The notes below the pieces were generated by a model. The model worked only from the letters and a program-made list of their open reading frames with translations. It was not told the origin of the DNA and ran no database searches. Positions 25,202-34,055 of a DNA stretch of 64,000 nt are shown here, in pieces. The stretch spans positions 9,275,501 to 9,339,500 of the forward strand of contig NZ_JACHMH010000001.1 of assembly GCF_014204915.1 (NCBI RefSeq). Reading direction: 5' to 3'. Origin of the DNA: Crossiella cryophila. Its GTDB lineage: Bacteria > Actinomycetota > Actinomycetes > Mycobacteriales > Pseudonocardiaceae. How positions within the stretch are numbered: the stretch's first letter is position 1; each line of letters begins with the position of its first letter. The translations under genes were made by a program, and so were the position numbers.

Positions 25202-25909
25202 ATGCACGACAACAACAACCCGACCGAACCCGGAGGCCATCCAGCACTGGGCGGATCATGCCTTCTGCGCGGACTGCCCGCCAAGCAGGCACAGTCCTTG
25301 GCCGACGAGCTGACCCGCACGCGGTTCCTGCCGGGAATCGTGATCCACCGGGAAGGCGATCCCCGTGCCGACCTGCACGTGCTGTGCGACGGCAAGGTCA
25401 AGATCAGCCAGACGACAGGTGGTGACGTCCAGCAGCTGAAGGTTGTGGCCGGGCCGGGCGACCTGCTCGGCGACGAGCCCTACCTCACGCCAGGTGTCCA
25501 CACGACGACGGCGACCGCGGCGACCTTGGTCACCGTCGCCCGCATCTCCTGTGCGGCGCTGGCTGATTGGGCCGGCCGCGAGCCCGCCATCGGCAGGGAG
25601 ATCCAGCGTGATCACGACGCCGCCATGGTCGCGGCCGGGCAACGACTCGCCGACCGCGTCTCGCTCAGCGCCACAGGCAGGCTGGCAAAGTTGTTTCTCC
25701 TGCTGGCCCACCGTTTCGGCACCGCGGACAACGGGACGGTCAGGTTGAAGCACCACCTCGACCACACCGAACTCGGAGACCTGATCGGCGCCAGCCGTCA
25801 GGCTGTGCACGGAGCGCTGGCCGAGCTGACCCGCCTCGGGCTGCTCTCGACTCGCCGCCGCGGCGTAGTCCTGTTGGATCCCGAGGCATTGGCCCGCCGG
25901 ATCCGCTGA
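25202..25909 (+). CDS. CRP/FNR-family transcription regulator, copy 1
   Basis: A 235-residue regulator: a cyclic-nucleotide-binding-like beta-roll (about 20-130, with the LHVLCDGKVKI and PGDLLGDEPYL elements) and a C-terminal winged helix (LDHTELGDLIGASRQAVHGALAEL, about 180-225). The effector is unknown. The beta-roll lacks a clear cAMP-type RxS segment. A paralogue lies 127 bp downstream. Both have the same kind of structured leader, and the two genes probably arose by duplication including the leader. The ATG at 25202 is fixed by that shared leader rather than by a classic AGGAGG. Confidence 0.85.
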   Translation: MHDNNNPTEPGGHPALGGSCLLRGLPAKQAQSLADELTRTRFLPGIVIHREGDPRADLHVLCDGKVKISQTTGGDVQQLKVVAGPGDLLGDEPYLTPGVHTTTATAATLVTVARISCAALADWAGREPAIGREIQRDHDAAMVAAGQRLADRVSLSATGRLAKLFLLLAHRFGTADNGTVRLKHHLDHTELGDLIGASRQAVHGALAELTRLGLLSTRRRGVVLLDPEALARRIR

Positions 25910-25959
25910 ACCCGGCCGACCCGCTCCACGCCAGGGGCGTAAACCACGACCTTGTCCTG

Positions 25960-26035
25960 AAGGTGGTGAAGACCCCCTGGCGGCTCTGCGGAACGGCAGC
26001 GCCGCTCCGCAGAGCCCTGGCGTGCCGGGGACAAC
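25960..26035 (+). promoter_or_regulatory. structured 5' leader of the second CRP/FNR gene
   Basis: Same plan as at 25124. AAGGTGGTG opens it. The outer stem CCCCTGGC (25974-25981) pairs with GCCGGGG (26024-26030). The inner stem GGCTCTGCGGA (25982-25992) pairs with TCCGCAGAGCC (26006-26016). The inner stem differs from the first leader at many positions but still pairs perfectly. Confidence 0.6.
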
Positions 26036-26749
26036 ATGAAGATCATCGACAACAGTGCGGCCGTGGCAACACCATTGAATTCCGAACTCGCCACTTCCTG
26101 CCTGTTCCGGCGACTTCGGCCGGAACAGGCGTCAGCGCTACGGCGGGACATGTGGTTCCACACCTACGCGCACGCGGAGCCGGTGTTCGAAGCAGGCGAC
26201 GCCGGCGACCGGCTGCAGATCATTCGCACGGGCAGGGTCAAGGTCAGTCGGCCGCTCGCCGACGGGACACCGTACCTGCTCGCAGTGCTCGGTCCGGGCG
26301 ACTTACTCGGCGTGCTGCCGGGCCTCGACACCGGTCCCCGCGAGGAGACCGCGATCGCGGTGACCCACGTGACAACCGGCAGTCTTCCCTACTCCGTGCT
26401 GCGGAAGTGGTGCATCGTCGTGCCCACGGTCGGCCTGGAGCTGGCTCGTGAGCGCCAGGACCGCCTACGGGAGCTTGAGCAGCGGCGGATCGACCAGGTC
26501 CGCCTCGATGCCCCCGGCAGACTCGCCAAGCTGTTGCTGGGCTGGGCGGATCGCTTCGGAACCGCCGACGGTGACACGATCACGGTCGATCACCGCCTCA
26601 CCCAGCGTGAACTCGGTGAGTTGATCGGAACCAGCCGGGAGACCGTGTGCCTGGCCATGCGGCAGTTCGTCACCCGCGGCTGGATCAGAAACACCGACCG
26701 AGGAGTGCGGGTGCTGCACCGTGCGGAACTGGCACGGCGGGCACGCTGA
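26036..26749 (+). CDS. CRP/FNR-family transcription regulator, copy 2
   Basis: A 237-residue paralogue of the preceding gene with the same layout. The beta-roll contains PVFEAGDAGDRLQIIRTGRVKV and PGDLLGVLPGL. The C-terminal winged helix is LTQRELGELIGTSRETVCLAM. Identity between the copies is clear but moderate, so the duplication is not recent. Different recognition helices (ASRQAVHGAL versus TSRETVCLAM) suggest different DNA targets. A strong terminator follows. Confidence 0.87.
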   Translation: MKIIDNSAAVATPLNSELATSCLFRRLRPEQASALRRDMWFHTYAHAEPVFEAGDAGDRLQIIRTGRVKVSRPLADGTPYLLAVLGPGDLLGVLPGLDTGPREETAIAVTHVTTGSLPYSVLRKWCIVVPTVGLELARERQDRLRELEQRRIDQVRLDAPGRLAKLLLGWADRFGTADGDTITVDHRLTQRELGELIGTSRETVCLAMRQFVTRGWIRNTDRGVRVLHRAELARRAR

Positions 26750-26808
26750 CGAATATCTGTCCACAGTGGACAAATGACTGAGGTCATGTTCATGAGGATG
26801 CGGTTTGT

Positions 26809-26843
26809 GGGCATCGGAGCCGCCATCGGCGGCTCCGATGCCC
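26809..26843. terminator. terminator hairpin after the second CRP/FNR gene
   Basis: A perfect 16-bp stem (GGGCATCGGAGCCGCC and complement) with a 3-nt loop, 60 bp past the stop. Confidence 0.8.
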
Positions 26844-26910
26844 CTCTCCCCGCGATGCGTTAGCTGAGCAGGATGTCCCCTTTGACATCCCAGCCGACGA
26901 GGTAATCCAG

Positions 26911-27486
26911 ATGCCCACCGAGCCGCGACCACGTCGGGCCTGGTCGACGTTCCGTGCCCTGTGTTTCGCCGTGGCAGTCGCCGCCGCGGTCGGCGCGGTG
27001 GTCACCCGCGAACTCGACGGCCAAGCGCTCGTGCTGACCTCCCCACAGTCCGGCAGTGCCGACTACGTCAAGCGAATCGACGCGGTCGCCGAGGAGCTGC
27101 TGGGCAACGACACCGCCATGCGCGCCGTGCTCAGCCAGAACACCCGCAACCTGGCCGCCGAACCGGTTCGCCGGTCGCTGGCCACGATGCGGCAACTGCT
27201 CGGCGCGACCAGCTCCGAACTGACCAGGATGCGCGAGGAGAAGCGCGTCCCCGAGCCGTTCGGCTCCAGCCACGGCAAGCTCGCCACCGTCGTGGGCACG
27301 CTCAACCAGCACTACGAGGCGATGCAACGCGCCATCGCCGCCACCAACGCCACCGACCAGCAGCAGGCCCTGCTGGCCGCCCGCACCCTGGACACCCGCT
27401 ACGCCGAGCTGCTCATGGACTACCTCCGCGACTACCAGCAACACCTCCGCGCCGCGGGCTTCCGCCTGGACAAGGCACCGCGGTGA
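26911..27486 (+). CDS. membrane-anchored hypothetical protein
   Basis: A 191-residue protein with a basic start, one membrane segment (ALCFAVAVAAAVGAVV, about 16-31) and a helical extracytoplasmic domain without cysteines. It begins an operon (GTGA overlap with the next gene) that leads to the large ATPase at 29619, so a role in a transfer or export apparatus is plausible. It resembles short coiled-coil stalk proteins, but no family is recognised. Confidence 0.7.
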   Translation: MPTEPRPRRAWSTFRALCFAVAVAAAVGAVVTRELDGQALVLTSPQSGSADYVKRIDAVAEELLGNDTAMRAVLSQNTRNLAAEPVRRSLATMRQLLGATSSELTRMREEKRVPEPFGSSHGKLATVVGTLNQHYEAMQRAIAATNATDQQQALLAARTLDTRYAELLMDYLRDYQQHLRAAGFRLDKAPR

Positions 27487-28820
27487 ACACAGTCCCCGAC
27501 CCCCCGGCCACCTTCCGGCACAATCCCGAATGCGTCGGGTGTCGTGACTACGCCCTGGTGCTCAATCGCGAGGTCCTCGCCCGCCGTGCCTTCTACGAGG
27601 CCGCCGTCTCCCACGCCGACGCGCTGGCCGCCTTCCGGCACGGCGTCATCGGCTACCTCAAGAGCCGCCACCCACTGCGCACCGAACGCCTCAAGAAGGA
27701 CGGGTTTCCGTTGGGACCCAAGACCACCGAGTCAACACTGCTCGCGGCCATGGCGCAGTGGGACCAGATGCGCGACGGAGAACTCCGCCACAGCGCCGAG
27801 CGCGCTGTCCAGGACGAGCTGACCGCTCTGCGCGCCCGCAACGCCGCGCTGGAAGCCGATCTGGCCAAGCACACCGAACAACGCAACGCCGACCAGGCGG
27901 TCTACCTCGACCGGTTGCACCACTACGAGGAACAGGTGCAGAAGCTGACCGGCCAGCTCAGCGAATGCGCCAACGACCGCCGCGAACTCTCCCGCGGCGC
28001 GGTCCGGCTCGCCGACCACATCACGTCCGGCGGCGGAGCGCTACCCACCTTGTTCCGCCGTCCGGACTGGTATCGCCGCTGGGTGGAGACCGGCGTTGCG
28101 AAGCCACCGAAGAAGTCGACACCCGACACCCCTGTCCCGAAACCGAAACCCGCACCGGCCCTGACTGGCTCCCGCTGGCCGGAAGTGTCGCGGAGCTACC
28201 AGAAACGCTGGGGTGAAACAGTTCTACGAGATCTGTGGAGCGGTTCGCTCTGGACGCGGTCGCAGCTTGACCGAGACGGCATGACCGCGGAACGAACCTG
28301 CCTGGTGGACAAGCTCGCCGAGCACAACCTCGTCACCCTGCACGACCCCGGACACGCCGAGGTGCTGACCGTCACCGACGAACTGGGCGCCTTCGCGACC
28401 GAGGTCGGCGCTCGACTCGGAAGCCGACGGCCCTCGATTGCCCAACGTGCACTCGACGCCATGAACCAGGCGAACGACGACCTCCGTCAAGCCGTTCTGC
28501 GCGTACTCGCACACGCTGGTCGTGATCACCACCTCCGCATCCATCCCGGCAGACCAGACCAGGTACCGCTGCTCAGCAGCCGCCCACTGACCGGCCCCAG
28601 GCTTCCGGCCCGCTGGTTGCTGCCCTGGCTGGCTGACCACCCGGAGCTGATGCAAGACCTGTTGGCCCGCGCCCGAGCCAAGGACGAGCAGTCCAGCCTG
28701 GTCGTGGCAGTCCATCGACGCGACGACGGCGCGGACGACGCGCTGTGGGGCCCACTCGTCAAGTCCGCCGGCTACGACCCAGCCGAGGTCAAGCGGATCT
28801 GGTTGCCGCCCAACGGCTAG
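27483..28820 (+). CDS. hypothetical protein with coiled coil, coupled to membrane protein
   Basis: A 445-residue protein from a GTG that overlaps the previous stop. Early cysteines (PECVGCRDY) form a possible metal site. A coiled coil spans roughly 95-165 (DELTALRARNAALEADLAKHTEQRN). After a Pro-rich linker the C-terminal part has winged-helix-like segments (DRDGMTAERTCLVDKLAEHNLVTLHD). It is soluble by sequence. Location suggests a cytosolic adaptor for the large ATPase downstream; this is inference only. Confidence 0.7.
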   Translation: MNTVPDPPATFRHNPECVGCRDYALVLNREVLARRAFYEAAVSHADALAAFRHGVIGYLKSRHPLRTERLKKDGFPLGPKTTESTLLAAMAQWDQMRDGELRHSAERAVQDELTALRARNAALEADLAKHTEQRNADQAVYLDRLHHYEEQVQKLTGQLSECANDRRELSRGAVRLADHITSGGGALPTLFRRPDWYRRWVETGVAKPPKKSTPDTPVPKPKPAPALTGSRWPEVSRSYQKRWGETVLRDLWSGSLWTRSQLDRDGMTAERTCLVDKLAEHNLVTLHDPGHAEVLTVTDELGAFATEVGARLGSRRPSIAQRALDAMNQANDDLRQAVLRVLAHAGRDHHLRIHPGRPDQVPLLSSRPLTGPRLPARWLLPWLADHPELMQDLLARARAKDEQSSLVVAVHRRDDGADDALWGPLVKSAGYDPAEVKRIWLPPNG

Positions 28821-28825
28821 CCGCC

Positions 28826-28834
28826 GCGTTACCT
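28826..28834 (+). promoter_or_regulatory. GCGTTACCT element promoter-like motif (exact)
   Basis: Exact copy, 45 bp before the ATG at 28871 and just after the stop of the previous gene, so it drives the membrane-protein/ATPase cluster. Confidence 0.6.
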
Positions 28835-28870
28835 GCCCGGCCGACAACACGGCTCACAACGGAGGCGTCG

Positions 28871-29047
28871 ATGCAGGCCGTCCACACCCTTGGTGTGCTG
28901 ATCCTCAATGGACTACTCGCCGCCCTGCTGGCAGCGCTCAACCACATCACCATCCTGGTGCTCGCGGTGTGCTGCATCGTGCTTGCACGGTTGGACATCC
29001 GCGCCGCGCGCCGTGCCGCCGCCAAGGTCACATCGAGACGAACGTGA
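28871..29047 (+). CDS. small membrane protein
   Basis: A 58-residue protein with a long hydrophobic region (about 6-40, one or two membrane segments) and a basic tail (RAARRAAAKVTSRR). ATG 28871 follows GGAGGCG. Its TGA overlaps the next GTG. First gene after the promoter motif in the ATPase cluster; such tiny hydrophobic proteins are common in conjugation and phage operons. Confidence 0.65.
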   Translation: MQAVHTLGVLILNGLLAALLAALNHITILVLAVCCIVLARLDIRAARRAAAKVTSRRT

Positions 29048-29607
29048 CCACCCCACGCCGCCCCAGCTCCGAGCTTGCACTGCGCCTGCTCGGCCGAGCG
29101 CTGCGTTCGACCGCTCGTGGACCCCACCAGGTCAAGACCGCGGTCAACGTCCCAGCAACCTCGATCAAGCACATCGTGCTCGGCGCGGTGGTGTGGGTGG
29201 TCTCGGCGTTCACCAGCTCGCCGGCCGTGCTGCACGTCGCGTTGTACCTGCTGATCACCGGCATCGCCGCCTCCTGCCTGCTGGTCAACGCCGCGGCGGA
29301 AATCCGGCACGAAACCCGCTGCTGGGTCGCCGTGCTCTGCGCCGGAACCACCGCGGTGAAGCTGACCCTGGCCGTGATCGCCGGATCCGGCCCGCGCGGC
29401 GTCAGCGAGGCCTTCGGCGCGGAGTTCTCCACCACCGCCGGGAACCTGCTCGGCGGTCACCTGCCGTCGTTGTTCGTCTACGCCGTCATCGCCGTGCCCT
29501 TCGGCTGGAGCTTGTGGCTGGTGCAGAAGTGGCGGCTGTACGGCCGGACCCACCGCTACGAATCCCTTGTCCGGCACGCCCGACGACAAGACCACTTCCA
29601 ACCCTGA
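29044..29607 (+). CDS. multi-pass membrane protein
   Basis: A 187-residue protein with about four membrane segments (IVLGAVVWVVSAFTSSPAV, VALYLLITGIAASCLLV, VAVLCAGTTAVKLTLAVIA, LFVYAVIAVPFGWSLWLV) and basic ends. It is coupled to the tiny membrane protein before it and is 11 bp from the large ATPase. It could be the membrane partner of that ATPase. No family recognised. Confidence 0.7.
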   Translation: MTTPRRPSSELALRLLGRALRSTARGPHQVKTAVNVPATSIKHIVLGAVVWVVSAFTSSPAVLHVALYLLITGIAASCLLVNAAAEIRHETRCWVAVLCAGTTAVKLTLAVIAGSGPRGVSEAFGAEFSTTAGNLLGGHLPSLFVYAVIAVPFGWSLWLVQKWRLYGRTHRYESLVRHARRQDHFQP

Positions 29608-29618
29608 AGGAGAAACCC

Positions 29619-32600
29619 GTGACACACGCAGTCCGTTCCGGCGACGCGCTCGCCGAGTTCCCCGACATGCAACTGCACTCCGCCGATGCCGTCCCCGACC
29701 GCGGCGACCCGAACGCGATCCACTACCTCGACTACCGGCTCAGCGTCTGCGATCACGGCGACCCCGACTGGCAACCGCTGATCAAGTCGGTGCGGTTCCT
29801 GCGCATCGTGCGCATGCCGGTCCTCAACCCGATGCTACGCAAACGCGCCAACGAGTACGACGACCAACGCGATCTCGTCCGCGCCCTGTGGTCCCAACAG
29901 ATCCACTACGTCTGCGTGCTCGGCGACACCGGCACCGAAGGCCACGGCGTGCTCAACCTCATGGGTGTGCAAGGCGTCGGCGCGACTCACGCCGAAGCCC
30001 GCGCGCAAGCCGACCAGCACTTCGCCGCCCTGTCCGCGCAACTGGTCGGCGCCTATCCGCAGATCCGATTCCGTGCACTCACTCCGCCGGAAGCGGAATG
30101 GTTGCTGCACAAGCAACAGCAGTGGTCACACGTGCTGCCCATCCGCGGCATCCCCATGCCGCGCCGCGATGTGGGCGAGGACCTGCGGATGCCACTGGCC
30201 GGCACCCACGAGTCCGGTGGCGAGTTCGAGGAGGGCATCGAGGAACTGATCCGCGGCCTGCTCGGCGGCCCCGGCTACCTCCTGGTCCTCATGGCCAGCC
30301 CCGTTTCCCTCGACCAGATCACCTCCCGACTCTCCTCCGCCGCCGAGCAACTGTCCACGGTGGCTTCCCAGGTGCACGGGCAGCGCAGCATCTCCGCCGG
30401 GGTCGGGCTGCCGATGATGTTCTCCACCGCCACCGGGGACGCCTACGGCAACGCGCACAGCTTCGGCGTCAACTCCGGCAGCACCGACAGCCTCTCCGCA
30501 ACCCAGGGCACCACCGCCTCCACCACCGCCGGGGTCTCCGAGGCGGTGACCAACACCCGCGGCACCACCCATACCGAGGGCACCGGACTCACCGACACCC
30601 GCGGCACCAGCGAGGGCACCACGCTCAGCAAGGGGCTTTCCGGCGGTCAGTCCGACACCCAGGGCGTGTCCACCCAGCAGTCCCAGGGCACCACCCGCGG
30701 CGTCTCCACCGGCACCAGCGACCAGCTCTCCCACAGCCAGAGCAACACCATCGGCCAGTCCCAGCAACACAGCGTCGGCAGCACCGGAAGCCTCACCGGC
30801 ACCCGCAGCGACTCCACCTCCGTAGGTACTAACGACACCTACGGCGAATCCACCGGCCACACCACCGGCACCGCCGAATCCCGTGGAAAGAGCTGGGGCG
30901 AAGGAACCAGCCAACAGGTCAGCTCGGGAACAAGCACTTCGCACGGCGAGAGTTCCTCCCGAGGCCTGGGAGGATCCTTGATCGTCAGCGTGGACACCAG
31001 TTCCGGCACGAGCGACCAGATTGGCTACACCGCCGGTCAAAGCCATGGAACCTCGACCAACGTCGGTGGCAGTCAGGGAGTCACCGCGTCGGAATCACAG
31101 AACCGCGGTACCAGCACATCCCACGGCACCAACACCTCCTACACCGGCGGGAACTCCCTGGCCGCAAGTCAGGGCTGGAACACCGGCGTCTCCGAGGGCA
31201 CCAGCCAGCAGATCGGCAACACCGTCGGTCGCACCCAAGGCACCACCACCGGCCAGAGCCTGTCCACTTCGGACACCACCTCGGCCGGGCAGAGCGCCAC
31301 CACCGGCACGAACCGCGGCTGGACCGAAGGCGTTGGCCAGAACACCGGCACCCAGCAGTCCACCGCCGCCTCCCGAACCCACAGCGTGGCCAACCAGGAA
31401 TCAACCTCCCACCAGGCCGGCCGCAACCACAGCATCGCCAACGGCACCAGCGACAGCCAGGGCCGCAGCCTTGGCGAGACCTACGGCCGCTCCGACGCCC
31501 TCTCCGCCTCCGCCGCCCGCAACTCCCAAGTCGCCGGAAGCCTCTCCTTCGTCCCTACCCTCGGCATGGGCGCCTCCCGCCAAACCCTGGACGCCATGGC
31601 CGACCAGGTCAGCAAGATCTACACCGCCCAACTCCACCGCCTCGCCCTCGGCCTGGAAGAAGGAATGTGGCTATCCCAGGGCTACATGCTCGTCCCCGAC
31701 GCCGCCACCGCCGCAGCCGCAGCGGGCCTGCTCACCTCCAGCTTCTGGGGCACCGGCAAGAAAACCCCAGTGCCACAACCCTTCTGCGTCTCCACCACCC
31801 TCACCACCACCCAGACCGACCACCTCATCGAACACGCCCGCGCCTTCAGTCCCTGCGCCCACGCCGACCGCCGGCCACAGGTCATCGAACCCCACTACTA
31901 CGGCACGGCCTTGCTCTCCAACGAGGTCGCCGTACTCAGCACCCCGCCCCGCATCGACGTGCCCGGCATCGTGGCCGCCTCCGCCACCCGCCTGCCCACC
32001 CTGGTCTTCCCCCAAGCCCGCAACGGCCCCATCCACCTCGGCCACGTCGTGGACACCCAACGCGCCGTGGTCTCCCGCGAAAAGTTCTCCCTCCTCGTCG
32101 ACGACGTGCACAACGACCTGTTGCACCCGCTGATCACCGGCTCCACCGGCCGCGGCAAAACCGAAACCGGCCTACGCCTGGCCCACGAGTGGCTGCAGAC
32201 CACCCAAAGCATCCGCGACATCGAGGCCACCACCGGCCTGCCCACCCACCGCCAAGTCCCGCGTGGTGTCCTCGCCCTGGACCGCAAAAGCGACTGGCGC
32301 CGCCTGGCCCACAGCCTCCCACCCGAGCAAACCGGCCGGTTCCGCTTCTACGACCTCAGCAGCGAACCACCTCCTGGCCACCGCCCGCCCATCACCGGCA
32401 CCGGTCCGTACCTGCGCTACAACCTGCTGCGCATCCCACCCGGCGTGCGCCCCAACGTCTACCGCGACGCCATCTGCGACACCATGGCCAAAGTCGGCTC
32501 CCTCGGGCCCCGCGGCCGCGGCATCCTCTGGCAAGCCCTGCACACCCTCTGGTCGGCCGCCCGCCCCGACCCCGACCAAGGTGACACCGCCACCGTCTAC

Positions 32601-33389
32601 GAACGCCCCGCACTGTCCCGCTTCGTCGGCATGGTCGACCTTGCCGAGTGGGTCGACGCCCACCTGGAGGCTATCTCCCGCCGGGCTACCACCAGCAAAG
32701 AGCTGGTCACCGGCTACAACGTTATCCAGAACAGGTTGCAATTTTTTCACCGCGACGTCTACGGCTCCGGCATCTACCTACCCGACCCACCCGGCTCCGC
32801 CACCAGCGCCACCATCGAGGTCAGCGACCTGATGGGCCGCGGCGACTGCGTCGTGCTGGAAGCCGCCCACCTCGACGCCCAATCCGGCGCGCTGGTGCTG
32901 GCTGCGGTGTTCACCGCCGCCTTCGCCTACGCCCGCGACAACATCGGCAAACTCTCCGAAACCCTGGTGGTGCTGGAGGAGGCCAACGACTACCTGCCGG
33001 ATGCCCGCGACCAACAGGACGTTTCTGGGGTCACCCAGACCGTCTTCGACCAGACCCTGTCCATGGGGCGCTCGTTGCGGCTGGCGCTGATGCTGGTGGT
33101 GCAGAGCCCGGAGAAACTGTCCCAGCAGGCCATCAACTGCGCCGGCCTGGTCGCCGTGCACTCCGCCGACAGCTACGAATCCAAACAACGCATGATGGCC
33201 AAGCTCGGCAAGGACGGCCGCTACGACCACCGCGACCTCTCCCAGTTCCTCTCGGAGATCCCCACCGGCTGGGCGATCATCAAACCGAGGCCGACACGGG
33301 ACTGGATCGACGGCGCACCGGTCCTGATCGCCATCGATCCGGTGGACTTCCCGCGACCCAGCGACGCAGAACTCGGACTCACTTGCTGA
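29619..33389 (+). CDS. large HerA/VirB4-type ATPase with Ser/Thr/Gly-rich insert
   Basis: A 1256-residue protein. The N-terminal 280 residues form a globular domain (VRFLRIVRMPVLNPMLRKR, FAALSAQLVGAYPQIRF). From about 284 to 637 comes a low-complexity region built of Gly, Ser, Thr, Gln and Asn in degenerate repeats such as GTSQQIGNTVG and GTTTGQSLS. The ATPase domain follows: GSTGRGKTETG (Walker A, about 839-849), DRKSDW, TLVVLEEAN (Walker B, about 1115-1123) and a C-terminal SADSYESKQRMMAKLG segment. This order fits the FtsK/HerA superfamily used in DNA transfer or protein export. GTG 29619 follows AAGGAG. The insert is not typical of known VirB4 or TraG proteins. Confidence 0.8.
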   Translation: MTHAVRSGDALAEFPDMQLHSADAVPDRGDPNAIHYLDYRLSVCDHGDPDWQPLIKSVRFLRIVRMPVLNPMLRKRANEYDDQRDLVRALWSQQIHYVCVLGDTGTEGHGVLNLMGVQGVGATHAEARAQADQHFAALSAQLVGAYPQIRFRALTPPEAEWLLHKQQQWSHVLPIRGIPMPRRDVGEDLRMPLAGTHESGGEFEEGIEELIRGLLGGPGYLLVLMASPVSLDQITSRLSSAAEQLSTVASQVHGQRSISAGVGLPMMFSTATGDAYGNAHSFGVNSGSTDSLSATQGTTASTTAGVSEAVTNTRGTTHTEGTGLTDTRGTSEGTTLSKGLSGGQSDTQGVSTQQSQGTTRGVSTGTSDQLSHSQSNTIGQSQQHSVGSTGSLTGTRSDSTSVGTNDTYGESTGHTTGTAESRGKSWGEGTSQQVSSGTSTSHGESSSRGLGGSLIVSVDTSSGTSDQIGYTAGQSHGTSTNVGGSQGVTASESQNRGTSTSHGTNTSYTGGNSLAASQGWNTGVSEGTSQQIGNTVGRTQGTTTGQSLSTSDTTSAGQSATTGTNRGWTEGVGQNTGTQQSTAASRTHSVANQESTSHQAGRNHSIANGTSDSQGRSLGETYGRSDALSASAARNSQVAGSLSFVPTLGMGASRQTLDAMADQVSKIYTAQLHRLALGLEEGMWLSQGYMLVPDAATAAAAAGLLTSSFWGTGKKTPVPQPFCVSTTLTTTQTDHLIEHARAFSPCAHADRRPQVIEPHYYGTALLSNEVAVLSTPPRIDVPGIVAASATRLPTLVFPQARNGPIHLGHVVDTQRAVVSREKFSLLVDDVHNDLLHPLITGSTGRGKTETGLRLAHEWLQTTQSIRDIEATTGLPTHRQVPRGVLALDRKSDWRRLAHSLPPEQTGRFRFYDLSSEPPPGHRPPITGTGPYLRYNLLRIPPGVRPNVYRDAICDTMAKVGSLGPRGRGILWQALHTLWSAARPDPDQGDTATVYERPALSRFVGMVDLAEWVDAHLEAISRRATTSKELVTGYNVIQNRLQFFHRDVYGSGIYLPDPPGSATSATIEVSDLMGRGDCVVLEAAHLDAQSGALVLAAVFTAAFAYARDNIGKLSETLVVLEEANDYLPDARDQQDVSGVTQTVFDQTLSMGRSLRLALMLVVQSPEKLSQQAINCAGLVAVHSADSYESKQRMMAKLGKDGRYDHRDLSQFLSEIPTGWAIIKPRPTRDWIDGAPVLIAIDPVDFPRPSDAELGLTC

Positions 33390-33447
33390 GCAACAAGTCA
33401 GGGACGAGCATTATCGCGAGAATGTGTGACCCGGTTGAAACAATTCT

Positions 33448-33481
33448 GGGGTTCCCGCCGCAGGTTGGCGGTGGGAACCCC
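33448..33481. terminator. terminator hairpin after the large ATPase
   Basis: A stem of 9 plus 4 bp (GGGGTTCCC...CCGC with GCGG...GGGAACCCC) and a short loop. It lies between the ATPase stop and the minus-strand small frame, so it can serve both strands. Confidence 0.65.
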
Positions 33482-33499
33482 AGTGGCAAAACTACATAC

Positions 33500-33589
33500 C
33501 TATACGGAGCCGATGGACCAGGCGTCACCGATCTTCATGTCAAACTTGCGCGCAAAGTCCGGATCGGACACGACATACACGGTCATCAT
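33500..33589 (-). CDS. candidate 29-residue peptide gene
   Basis: A short minus-strand frame beginning MMTVYVVSDPDF and ending in DAWSIGSV. Its ATG is preceded by an ideal GGAGG at 5-nt spacing, and the hairpin at 33448-33481 lies just past its stop. Too short for statistics and without a recognised family. It could be a signalling or leader peptide, or chance. No maturation genes are nearby. Confidence 0.35.
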   Translation of the reverse strand: MMTVYVVSDPDFARKFDMKIGDAWSIGSV

Positions 33590-33610
33590 GAGATCCTCCG
33601 CGCAATAATC

Positions 33611-34055
33611 GGCTTGGCCGCGTTGTTCGAGGTGGCGCCGACCGCGTTCACCGTGGTGCGCATCGCGGGCGCGATCTACCTGGTCTACCTGGGTGTGCAG
33701 ATGATCCGCAACCGTAACCAGGACAACCCCGACGCGGTGGTCGCCGGCGGTGGCATGACCGCGTGCAAGGCCTTCCTCAACGACCTGTTCACCAACCTGA
33801 TCAACCCGAAGATGGTCACCTTCACCATCGCCTTCCTGCCCCAGTTCATCAACCCCGCCTGGGCCAGGTCTGGCTCCAGTTCGCGATCCCGGGTGCGGTG
33901 CTGATCATGTGGAGTTCCTGGTGGATGGGACGGTTGGGGTGCTGGCCGGGCGGATCGGGGGTTGGTTGCGCGGGCGGCGGGCGGCGAAGCGGCGGATCGA
34001 TGTGGCCACGGGCGGGATTTTCATCGGGCTGGGTGTGAAGCTGGCGGCCGACTGA
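33611..34055 (+). pseudogene. LysE/RhtB-family exporter, truncated and frameshifted
   Basis: The translated remnant starts at GLAALFEVAPTAFTVVRIAGAIYLVYLGVQMIR, typical of the second third of LysE-type amino-acid exporters, and continues through NPKMVTFTIAFLPQF. About 60 N-terminal residues and the start codon are missing. The frame shifts near 33865 (WLQFAIPGAVLIMW) and again before the C-terminal GGIFIGLGVKLA end, which is in the third frame. The left edge of the homology near 33611 probably marks an insertion or deletion junction. Confidence 0.75.

Noticed and set aside
26758-26772. TGTCCACAGTGGACA palindrome after the second CRP/FNR gene
   Set aside because: Similar GTCCAC...GTGGAC words recur at unrelated positions, for example near 57145, and the stronger terminator hairpin follows it.
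30470-31530. Repeat-rich DNA that could be taken for a CRISPR or minisatellite array
   Set aside because: The repeats are degenerate at DNA level and keep one reading frame coding for Ser/Thr/Gly-rich protein.
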